Shown in pieces: positions 1 to 5,153 of a stretch of 7,441 nucleotides of DNA. The DNA is taken from positions 1 through 7,441 of the forward strand of contig NZ_JBLOUI010000064.1 in the NCBI RefSeq assembly GCF_047807365.1, in the 5' to 3' direction. Each line of letters opens with the position of its first letter. Position 1 is the stretch's first letter. Position numbers and translations under genes: made by a program. This DNA is from Peptacetobacter sp900539645 (GTDB lineage Bacteria > Bacillota > Clostridia > Peptostreptococcales > Peptostreptococcaceae). The notes beneath the pieces are model-generated. The model worked only from the letters and a program-made list of their open reading frames with translations. It ran no database searches and had not been told where the DNA came from.

Positions 1-104
1 TCGCCTATGCTTCGCAGCATAAACCTTGCAAGTCACTATCAAGTTCATTGGTAGCTACGCCTTTTATGGACTTTCACCACAGATTAATAGCATGCCCGTC
101 ATAC
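1..104 (-). mobile_element. 5' end of a probable group II intron (partial, runs off window)
   Basis: Read on the minus strand, the sequence right after the T-tract of a terminator begins GTATGACGGGCATG, which resembles the GUGYG 5' end of bacterial group II introns. It then contains GGTGAAAGTCC (68-78), a phrase I associate with domain I of these introns. A 6-bp hairpin TATGCT/AGCATA capped by a GCGA (GNRA) tetraloop lies at 6-21, typical of intron tertiary-contact elements. The segment has no ORF and is clearly richer in G+C than its surroundings. Group IIC introns are known to insert just 3' of intrinsic terminators, which is the arrangement here. The catalytic domain V and any reverse transcriptase would lie outside the window. 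The exact 5' boundary (104 or 105) is uncertain. It could instead be another structured RNA. Confidence 0.55.
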
Positions 105-105
105 C

Positions 106-140
106 AAAAAACGGATAAGAGTAAATTTTTCTCTTATCCG
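106..140 (-). terminator. Intrinsic terminator of the queuine-salvage operon
   Basis: A perfect 10-bp stem CGGATAAGAG/CTCTTATCCG (112-121 with 131-140) encloses a 9-nt loop. On the minus strand it is followed by six Ts, and it lies about 50 nt after the stop of the radical SAM gene. On the plus strand a weaker CTTTATTTTT follows, so some bidirectional activity is possible. The probable group II intron starts immediately after the minus-strand T-tract. Confidence 0.85.
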
Positions 141-190
141 CTTTATTTTTATATTTATGCTTAGTTTTACTTTATTTATGTTTTACTAGA

Positions 191-883
191 TTAATCCCCT
201 ACTCCAAAGTCAGTATTATTATAAAGAACTTCTATATTTGGATTATCATCTAAATATTTAAATGTCTCACAATACCATTTTACAAGCTCCTCATCTCTCT
301 TAACTGGAGTCGTATTATTTACAAATACGTTTATAGTTCCTCTTTCAAAGTAGTTTTCTACTATTTCTATGTCTCTTTTAATCATTTCCTTAGTCTGACC
401 TTTCATACCGACAAGTAGACAAGGTGAGTTGAAATATTTTCTAACATCTTCGTAAGTCTTGAAATTAGCACATTTGTTAAGGTATCCATTTCTAAAATCA
501 TTGTCAAATGTTTCAACACCTATTTTGAATTTTACCTCTACTCCTTTGAAGAATTCCTTCATTTCTTCTAATCTGTTTTTATAGCACCAATGGCTTTCAA
601 ACCAAAGAGTTTTTATATTTTTTTCTAATACTATCTCTCTTATTTTTTCTAGAGTTTTTTTCGGAATTTCAAAGCAGCTACCAGAGTTTATAACCTCTAA
701 TACCCCAAATTCTCCTGTTATATTTTCAAGAACTTCAAAGTTTGTTTTGTTCATTTCTTCTTCATTCTGTGAGTTGTCATCTATATAATCGCAGAAAAGA
801 CATTTTCCCCATACACAAGGAAATGCTTTAAGCAATACTATTTCTCTAGGATTTTTTTCAGTTATTTTACTGTATCTATCCAT
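191..883 (-). CDS. queL: Radical SAM protein, probable queuine lyase (QueL type)
   Basis: This 230-aa protein is the last gene of the operon. Its N-terminal cysteine motif is CVWGKCLFC (Cys23, Cys28, Cys31), a CX4CX2C spacing instead of the usual radical SAM CX3CX2C; these residues should bind the [4Fe-4S] cluster that cleaves SAM. NSGSCFE (66-72) sits where the SAM-binding GGE-like motif is expected, and IGVETFD (121-127) is a typical strand of the radical SAM barrel. The chain is short, with no SPASM or other accessory domain. In C. difficile a radical SAM subgroup (QueL) converts queuine to preQ1, and genes for it lie with a nucleosidase and an ECF transporter, as here. The specific function is inferred from that context plus the preQ1 riboswitch; the superfamily is read directly. 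The start has GGAGG 8 nt upstream. The gap from the transporter gene is 27 nt. Confidence 0.82.
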   Translation of the reverse strand: MDRYSKITEKNPREIVLLKAFPCVWGKCLFCDYIDDNSQNEEEMNKTNFEVLENITGEFGVLEVINSGSCFEIPKKTLEKIREIVLEKNIKTLWFESHWCYKNRLEEMKEFFKGVEVKFKIGVETFDNDFRNGYLNKCANFKTYEDVRKYFNSPCLLVGMKGQTKEMIKRDIEIVENYFERGTINVFVNNTTPVKRDEELVKWYCETFKYLDDNPNIEVLYNNTDFGVGD

Positions 884-910
884 TATTTCTTCCTCCGTCT
901 GGACTTCTCC

Positions 911-1474
911 TTATCTTTTTGAAAAGGAAGCCACAAATTTTTTAGGCATTGCATTTAGACCTAAGCTCACTAGTGCAACTGCTGTAAACTTGTCCGCATA
1001 GTCAGTAACTATCTGAACTAAGAATGCTGCCATTACTTTATTCATACCTATTCCACTTAGGAACTGTAGTATATATGAAGATCCTGATGATGTTATACCG
1101 TCAAATAATACAACTGTTATTATTGCACTAACTATTGATGTAGGAATTGCGAATAATAGAACACCTAGAGGAGTTTTCATTCCTTTTAGAAGTCCTTTTT
1201 CAGCAACTATTCCCGCTAGTAGACCTGTTGATATCTGAACTGGAGCGTAGTATAAAGAGTACACGTCAAATGTTCCACTTATTAAACTTCCGCAAACCCC
1301 TGTCATCACAGCGTATTTAGGTCCAAGTAATATTGCAACCATTATTGTACCTATTGAATCCATATATATAGGTAATCTAAGTGTCAATGCTATAAACGCA
1401 CCGATTATATTTAAAGCTATACCAAATGCCATAAGTGTAAGTGTTTTTGTATTAAATTCTTTTTTCTTTTCCAT
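911..1474 (-). CDS. ECF transporter S component, probable queuine/queuosine-precursor specificity subunit
   Basis: This 187-aa hydrophobic protein has about five or six membrane segments (roughly 11-32, 40-60, 78-92, 102-124, 145-173), a lysine-rich cytoplasmic N-terminus and a basic C-terminus. Size and layout fit substrate-binding S components of energy-coupling factor transporters, which use a shared EcfA/A'/T module encoded elsewhere. LPIYMDSIGTIMVAILLGP (34-52) is a typical S-component stretch. Its place in a preQ1-riboswitch operon between hydrolase and lyase genes suggests uptake of queuine or a related 7-deazaguanine. It does not read like the classical QueT family of lactic acid bacteria and may correspond to the group named QrtT, so no symbol is given. 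The start codon overlaps the upstream stop (TAATG), implying translational coupling; GGGAGG lies inside the end of the upstream gene. Confidence 0.82.
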   Translation of the reverse strand: MEKKKEFNTKTLTLMAFGIALNIIGAFIALTLRLPIYMDSIGTIMVAILLGPKYAVMTGVCGSLISGTFDVYSLYYAPVQISTGLLAGIVAEKGLLKGMKTPLGVLLFAIPTSIVSAIITVVLFDGITSSGSSYILQFLSGIGMNKVMAAFLVQIVTDYADKFTAVALVSLGLNAMPKKFVASFSKR

Positions 1475-2445
1475 TATAAATTTCCTCCCATTGCTTCAAT
1501 TAATTCCTCGTTTCCAGGGAATATTCTGTTCATAAACATTTTCATAGTTTTTTCTGAGTCTACTTCAGTTAGTACTAAAGCATTTTTTTCTTTTTTATAG
1601 AAGTCGAATTCATCTACTATTGTCATTCCAATAGCTTTTCCTGCTTCCTCTACTTCAACAAAATACTCTTTTCCACTGCATATACTCTTATCTATGAAAT
1701 AAGCAATTGCAAGAGGATCGTTTATAACGCATCCTATGATTCCCTCCTGATTCCAGTGGAAATCTATATAGAATCTTGTTATTTCTTTTATAAATTTGTA
1801 CATTTTTTCGTTGCCTAGTCTGCTCATAAGCTCTAGTCTGTTTGGTGTTAATACAATTTCTCTTGTAACATCAAGACCTATCATCTGAACTTTTACCGGC
1901 ATATTTTTGTAGACATAGTCCGCTGCATGTGGGTCAACCCAGTAGTTAAACTCTGCAACTGGTGAGCAATTTCCATTAGATTTGAAATTTCCTCCCATTG
2001 TAACAAATTCGTCTATGTTTGCAAAAGCTTCTTTGTCCACCTGTAATGCTTTTGCTATATTTGTAAGTGGTGCAAGTGCTATTATTGACACATTTTCTTT
2101 TCTTTTAAGTGTGTCCACTATAAACTGTACTCCACCTTCTTTAGGCTCAACACCTTCTACATCTGAATAGTTGTTTTCACCTAGTCCATCCTCTCCATGA
2201 GTGTCCTGTGCTGTTACAAGTTCTCTCACTAGAGGTAGTTCTTCACCAATGTATACTGGTATGTCTGTTCTTTCACATATTTCCAGTACTTTGATTGCAT
2301 TTTTTGCACCCATTTTTGCAGGTACGTTTCCACTGCATACCGTTATTCCCAGAATTTCTAATTCTTCAGATTTTATCGCAAGCATTAGAGCTAATGCGTC
2401 GTCGATTCCTGGGTCGCAGTCGATTATTACTTTTCTTCTTTCCAT
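1474..2445 (-). CDS. queK: Inosine/uridine-preferring-type nucleoside hydrolase, probable queuosine nucleosidase (QueK type)
   Basis: This is a full-length (323 aa) nucleoside hydrolase of the IUNH fold. The N-terminal calcium/ribose motif DCDPGIDDALAL (9-20) is intact. VTMGGNF (148-154) and AEFNYWVDPHAA (164-175) match the family substrate loops, and LDVT follows at 191-194. Near the C-terminus the family's usual HDP motif reads INDPLA (241-246): the Asp that completes calcium binding is kept, but the His that protonates purine leaving groups is Asn242. As first gene after a preQ1-I riboswitch, followed by a transporter and a QueL-type lyase, it most likely frees queuine from the nucleoside queuosine. 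A general ribonucleoside hydrolase is the alternative. AAGGAGGGA precedes the ATG and may be sequestered by a leader hairpin. The stop overlaps the next start. Confidence 0.85.
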   Translation of the reverse strand: MERRKVIIDCDPGIDDALALMLAIKSEELEILGITVCSGNVPAKMGAKNAIKVLEICERTDIPVYIGEELPLVRELVTAQDTHGEDGLGENNYSDVEGVEPKEGGVQFIVDTLKRKENVSIIALAPLTNIAKALQVDKEAFANIDEFVTMGGNFKSNGNCSPVAEFNYWVDPHAADYVYKNMPVKVQMIGLDVTREIVLTPNRLELMSRLGNEKMYKFIKEITRFYIDFHWNQEGIIGCVINDPLAIAYFIDKSICSGKEYFVEVEEAGKAIGMTIVDEFDFYKKEKNALVLTEVDSEKTMKMFMNRIFPGNEELIEAMGGNL

Positions 2446-2454
2446 TTTATATCC

Positions 2455-2477
2455 CTCCTTTTATTATTGCAAAGGAG
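2455..2477 (-). promoter_or_regulatory. Hairpin sequestering the queK ribosome binding site
   Basis: On the minus strand CTCCTTT (2471-2477) pairs perfectly with AAAGGAG (2455-2461), the core of the queK Shine-Dalgarno, across a 9-nt loop; two G-U pairs can extend it. A competing 7-bp stem TTGCAAA/TTTGCAA (2467-2473 with 2492-2498) shares bases 2471-2473 with it, so only one can form. This looks like a translational switch, but no direct link to ligand binding is visible. Confidence 0.45.
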
Positions 2478-2499
2478 AACTATACGACTTTTTTGCAAC

Positions 2500-2555
2500 A
2501 AAAAAAGCCATATCAAAGGATACAACTTTATATACTGCCACTATATAAGATCCTT
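2500..2555 (-). promoter_or_regulatory. Expression platform: mutually exclusive antiterminator and terminator
   Basis: AAGGAT at the end of the aptamer (2550-2555) can pair with ATCCTT (2516-2521), with an inner CTTATATA/TATATAAAG stem, giving a long antiterminator. The alternative pairs GGCAGTATATAAAG (2526-2539) imperfectly with CCTTTGATATGGC (2507-2519), followed by seven Us (2500-2506), like an intrinsic terminator. Ligand-bound aptamer holds AAGG in its pseudoknot, which would block the antiterminator and favour termination. The terminator stem has mismatches, so its strength is uncertain. Confidence 0.55.
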
Positions 2556-2586
2556 AGTTTTTTATACTTGGAGTTCTCGAACAAGT
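2551..2586 (-). ncRNA. preQ1-I riboswitch aptamer
   Basis: On the minus strand a 5-bp P1 stem ACTTG/CAAGT (2582-2586 with 2566-2570) encloses an 11-nt loop starting TTC, followed by the A-rich tail ATAAAAAACTAAGGA. The tail matches, as I recall it, the tail of the Bacillus subtilis queC preQ1-I aptamer, and stem length and loop size agree. This is the family's H-type pseudoknot, in which tail A residues fill the groove and the terminal AAGG pairs with the loop. It lies about 105 nt upstream of the nucleoside hydrolase start, supporting repression of the salvage operon when preQ1 is plentiful. Confidence 0.85.
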
Positions 2587-2587
2587 C

Positions 2588-2622
2588 CCAACATTCCTAA
2601 TATTATTTTTCAGAAACGTTGG
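2588..2622 (-). other. Hairpin directly 5' of the riboswitch aptamer
   Basis: On the minus strand CCAACGTTTCT (2612-2622) pairs with AGGAATGTTGG (2588-2598), 11 bp including two wobble pairs, with an AT-rich 13-nt loop. It ends one nucleotide before the aptamer P1 stem and lies inside the predicted leader. preQ1-I aptamers do not need such an element; it may protect the 5' end, pause polymerase or influence aptamer folding. Confidence 0.5.
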
Positions 2623-2645
2623 ATTTTAAAGGTTTATACTACTTT

Positions 2646-2673
2646 AGTATATTGAATTTTTAGCAAATGTCAG
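2646..2673 (-). promoter_or_regulatory. Predicted sigma-A promoter of the queuine-salvage operon
   Basis: On the minus strand CTGACA (2668-2673, one change from TTGACA) and TATACT (2646-2651) are separated by 16 nt. Transcription would start near 2639, about 17 nt before the leader hairpin and about 50 nt before the riboswitch. Spacing and position fit, but AT-rich DNA gives chance matches. Confidence 0.5.
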
Positions 2674-2695
2674 AAGAATCCGCAGAAAAATTATA

Positions 2696-2704
2696 TTATC
2701 CACA
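2696..2704 (+). promoter_or_regulatory. Single consensus DnaA box
   Basis: TTATCCACA is an exact match to the classical DnaA-box consensus, about 23 bp upstream of the predicted -35 of the queuine operon. No second good box was noticed nearby, so an origin is not implied; it may be chance or a regulatory or titration site. Confidence 0.25.
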
Positions 2705-2820
2705 GTTTTTCAATCTTTATTTTGCTACTTTATATATTATATATGCTTTTTGTTTTCTTTTCAAGAACTCTTTATATTTTAATATTTATAACATTTTATT
2801 TTAACTAGTTATTTATTTTT

Positions 2821-2852
2821 CGCCAAAATTCGCCAAAAATATTTTTGGCGAA
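2821..2852. repeat. 24-nt perfect palindrome plus an extra half copy
   Basis: TTCGCCAAAAAT (2829-2840) is followed without a gap by its exact reverse complement (2841-2852). A further CGCCAAAA copy lies at 2821-2828 in the same direction as the left arm. Runs of A and T flank it. It could be an operator, a second stem behind the lipid-kinase terminator, or a small mobile or recombination relic. Confidence 0.6.
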
Positions 2853-2883
2853 AAAAAATACCATGTGATTATTTTTCACATAG
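2851..2883 (-). terminator. Intrinsic terminator after the lipid-kinase gene
   Basis: On the minus strand CTATGTGA pairs with TCACATGG (2876-2883 with 2861-2868, 8 bp including one wobble), followed by TA and eight Ts. It lies about 50 nt past the lipid-kinase stop and closes the miaB-side gene set. The T-tract runs into the neighbouring palindrome. Confidence 0.8.
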
Positions 2884-2931
2884 CATTTTTTATTATTTGT
2901 CTATTTCATATAATTTAATATCAAGTTTTTT

Positions 2932-3822
2932 CTAAAACTCTACTCCAAGAATATCAAGTGCATCTTCAACACATTCTATCTCAAGAGGGAAGCCTGGTCC
3001 CTTTTCTCCGTCGATATCTGTTCCTAAATCATCGTCACAATCTATTCTAACTTTCTTAGTCTTAAAGTATAATATTTCATTGTCAGTTTCAAAATCTAGA
3101 TGTTCACCTTTTAGCACACCTATTAAAACTGGTAATAGCTTTGGAATAGGCATTCCTTTGAATATTATAACATCTAAATATCCGTCATCTACCTCAGCCT
3201 TATACGCTAAATTTATGTTTCCTGCTGTCTTTCCATTAAAGACAAGCATTAAATACATATTTCCAGAATAACAAGTTTCTTCTGATTGAACGTCTATGTG
3301 AAATTCTCTCATAGATCTAGCTTCTTCAATTCCTTTTATATAGTATGTTATTCTTCCAAAAGAGTTTTTTATGTCGTTATTTATTTTCTGAGAAACATCT
3401 GTAAACATACCCGCACTAGCTACATTCACAAAGTACTTGTTATTCACCTTCCCTAAATCTATTTTCTTAGGTCTAGAGCTTATGATTTTCTTAACAGCTT
3501 CTTCAGGATCATGTTCTAATCCAAGTGCATTTGCAAAGTCATTTGCCGTACCAGATGGAATTATACCAACTGGAAGATTTATATTTCTTCTTTTTAACTC
3601 ATTTACCATTAAATCAATAGTTCCATCTCCGCCACAAAAGACAACATGATCATATGATTCGTCTAAATCTTTGAAAGAAGCCGATACTGGTATATCATAG
3701 TCTAATCTATATGGTATTACTGTATATCCATTTTTTTGATATATTCTTATTATGCTATCTAGTTTACCTGCTAGTTTTTTCTCTCCAGAATTTGGATTAT
3801 ATATAAATTTTACTTTTTTCAT
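2932..3822 (-). CDS. Diacylglycerol kinase family lipid kinase (YegS/DgkB/BmrU type)
   Basis: This 296-aa protein has the DAGK catalytic domain at the N-terminus: a phosphate-binding NPNSG (9-13), the family signature CGGDGT ending at residue 68, and PSGTANDFA (89-97). The C-terminal beta-rich lobe ends with a conserved DIDGE segment. Such soluble or peripheral enzymes phosphorylate diacylglycerol or related lipids with ATP at the inner membrane face; the exact lipid cannot be told. The longer frame would start at an upstream TTG four codons earlier, but that TTG lies over the ribosome site GGGAGG, which is 4 nt before the ATG at 3822, so the ATG is chosen. It starts 16 nt after the stop of the LUD-domain gene, so the two are probably co-transcribed. 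A clear terminator follows. Confidence 0.9.
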   Translation of the reverse strand: MKKVKFIYNPNSGEKKLAGKLDSIIRIYQKNGYTVIPYRLDYDIPVSASFKDLDESYDHVVFCGGDGTIDLMVNELKRRNINLPVGIIPSGTANDFANALGLEHDPEEAVKKIISSRPKKIDLGKVNNKYFVNVASAGMFTDVSQKINNDIKNSFGRITYYIKGIEEARSMREFHIDVQSEETCYSGNMYLMLVFNGKTAGNINLAYKAEVDDGYLDVIIFKGMPIPKLLPVLIGVLKGEHLDFETDNEILYFKTKKVRIDCDDDLGTDIDGEKGPGFPLEIECVEDALDILGVEF

Positions 3823-3838
3823 ACTTCCTCCCAAATTC

Positions 3839-4489
3839 CTAATAACCTAAGTTTTCATTAAGGAATATTACATGCATTCTATCTCCCTGAACCTGTTTTT
3901 TTATAGTAGTGTAATTGTCACAAATTCTATCTGGACTTGAACAATTTGCACACATACCTGTAGTTGCACAAGGAGTTTTTCTATTTAATCTCTTTGTATT
4001 TGCTGGAGCTGCTATTGATTTTACTCTCTCTATTGCTTCAGCTTCATTTTTAACTATTTTGTTAGCACCTACAATTACGATTACCTTATCTGGTCCATAC
4101 ATCATAGCAGCAACTCTGTTTCCATTGCCATCTACATTGTAAAGTTCTCCATTTTCTGTTATAGCATTAGTACTTGTGAAGTACGCATCGGCAGAAAATG
4201 ATTTTCTAAATATTTCTTTTGTATCTGCTGGAGTTAGTCCTTTTTCATATCTATCAAGGAAAGTATATCTTCCTCCTCTTAAATAGTCGATTACACCTGT
4301 CTCAAATAATGTCATAGAACCACCACAAGCAACAACAGAATCTTTAGCTACTATTTTTTCTATAGTTTCTATAAGTTCTTCCTTGTTGTTTACAAGATAT
4401 CCATTCATATTATTTTCTTCAAGAGCTTTTATTGTTTTTTCAATTCTTTTTTCGTTTAACCATTCTATATTTTTATCCACGTCGAACAC
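3839..4489 (-). CDS. LUD-domain protein (LutC/YkgG, DUF162 family) with C-terminal cysteine cluster
   Basis: This 216-aa protein matches the LUD fold: VVACGGSMTLFETG (52-65) is the family's glycine-rich substrate or cofactor loop, and YFTSTNAITENGELYNVDGNGNR (103-125) and VIVIVGANKIV (136-146) are its other conserved strands. The tail carries TPCATTGMCANCSSPDRIC, with Cys174, Cys180, Cys183 and Cys190 (CX5CX2CX6C), likely a metal or Fe-S site common in anaerobe homologues. LUD proteins such as LutC work in lactate oxidation with LutA and LutB, but neither partner is present here, so the substrate is unknown. The start is GTG; a second GTG three codons on (4480) has a more usual distance (11 versus 2 nt) from the GAGG ribosome site and may be the true start. 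It is followed at once by the lipid kinase. Confidence 0.85.
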   Translation of the reverse strand: MFDVDKNIEWLNEKRIEKTIKALEENNMNGYLVNNKEELIETIEKIVAKDSVVACGGSMTLFETGVIDYLRGGRYTFLDRYEKGLTPADTKEIFRKSFSADAYFTSTNAITENGELYNVDGNGNRVAAMMYGPDKVIVIVGANKIVKNEAEAIERVKSIAAPANTKRLNRKTPCATTGMCANCSSPDRICDNYTTIKKQVQGDRMHVIFLNENLGY

Positions 4490-4577
4490 TTCCTCACCAC
4501 ATTTTTTTGCAAATCAAGTTATATTTTAAAATTATAACTCAAATTCACATTATAATAATATCATATTTCTATTAACT

Positions 4578-5117
4578 TTACTGAATTTTATCTTCATAAA
4601 TTTTTATAACTTCTGCAAAAGAATTTTCTATTTTGTTTTTATCTTCAGAACTAAAGCTACCATCCAGTCCAAGGTTAACATCATTTTCTATAACATCTAA
4701 TATTTGGTTCATTCCTTCTAAAGCACCTGGTATCTTTTTATAGTCGTCATCTAATTTTTTCTTTAGTTCTTTGTCTTCTCCATCTTTGTCTAACTGAGAA
4801 TATCTAAAATCCAAGTATGTTTTTATTTCTTCTTTGTCTATTGATTTAATAGCTTCTCTTTTTTCCGCTATATCATCTAATATAGATTCTAATCCTTCTT
4901 TCGATACATCCCAGTTGTTATCTTTTATTGGAGTAACAAAATCGTTGTACCATTCTAATTCTGATTCGAATCTTAAATCAGTAAATTCATCGTTCATTTC
5001 TGAAACTTCTCTTATTCTTTCTTCTGTAAGTTCTTCTTGCTCTTCATTAGTTTTTCCTTTATTGCATCCCGTTAAAATTAATGTCATCATAGCAAAAAGA
5101 ATTATGATTTTTTTCAT
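4578..5117 (-). CDS. Small predicted lipoprotein of unknown function
   Basis: This 179-aa protein has a lipoprotein signal: MKK, a hydrophobic core, and the lipobox LTGC with Cys18 as the lipidated residue, so it should be anchored to the outer face of the membrane. The mature part is highly charged and rich in Glu, Asp and Lys, predicted mostly helical with coiled-coil-like stretches (about 24-45, 75-130 and 155-179), and has no other cysteine. I recognise no named family. It lies 36 nt after miaB on the same strand with no terminator between, so it may be transcribed from the miaB promoter. The nearest GAGG is 14 nt before the ATG, an unusually long spacing; nearer alternative starts run into stops at once. 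Confidence 0.75.
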   Translation of the reverse strand: MKKIIILFAMMTLILTGCNKGKTNEEQEELTEERIREVSEMNDEFTDLRFESELEWYNDFVTPIKDNNWDVSKEGLESILDDIAEKREAIKSIDKEEIKTYLDFRYSQLDKDGEDKELKKKLDDDYKKIPGALEGMNQILDVIENDVNLGLDGSFSSEDKNKIENSFAEVIKIYEDKIQ

Positions 5118-5153
5118 TTAATCATTCACTTCCTCTTTCGGATTTTATTTTTA

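Larger units (their letters stand above)
2446..2931. other. 486-nt non-coding region between two minus-strand operons
   Basis: No credible protein is seen here; plus-strand open frames in this stretch have no ribosome site and weak composition. It holds, from right to left, the terminator of the lipid-kinase operon, a 24-nt palindrome with an extra half copy, a very AT-rich stretch (about 2705-2820) with no feature I can support, a consensus DnaA box (2696-2704), the promoter of the queuine operon, a hairpin, the preQ1-I aptamer, a terminator/antiterminator pair, and a hairpin over the queK ribosome site. The leader from the predicted transcription start to the ATG is about 190 nt. Confidence 0.7.

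Noticed and set aside
1982..2600. Several plus-strand open frames (62-115 aa) opposite queK and its leader
   Set aside because: They are antisense to a strongly supported gene or the riboswitch, have no ribosome site, and give low-complexity Ser/Phe/Ile-rich translations typical of shadow frames.
2446..2640. T-box or SAM-type leader in front of the queK operon
   Set aside because: No T-box sequence or specifier stem and no SAM aptamer core was seen; the P1 stem and A-rich tail fit preQ1-I.
2819..2852. CRISPR-like repeat array at the CGCCAAAA copies
   Set aside because: Only three short half-sites without regular spacers; better explained as a palindrome with one extra half.
3823..3834. Four-codon longer N-terminus (MGGS) for the lipid kinase
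   Set aside because: It would begin at a TTG lying on the Shine-Dalgarno of the following ATG; the ATG has ideal spacing and begins with the usual MKK.
4518..4540. AGTTATA/TATAACT inverted repeat between the lipoprotein and LUD genes, considered as a terminator
   Set aside because: The stem is AT-only apart from one G-C pair and has no T-tract on the minus strand. A TATAAT-like promoter nearby also lacks a usable -35, so neither was called.
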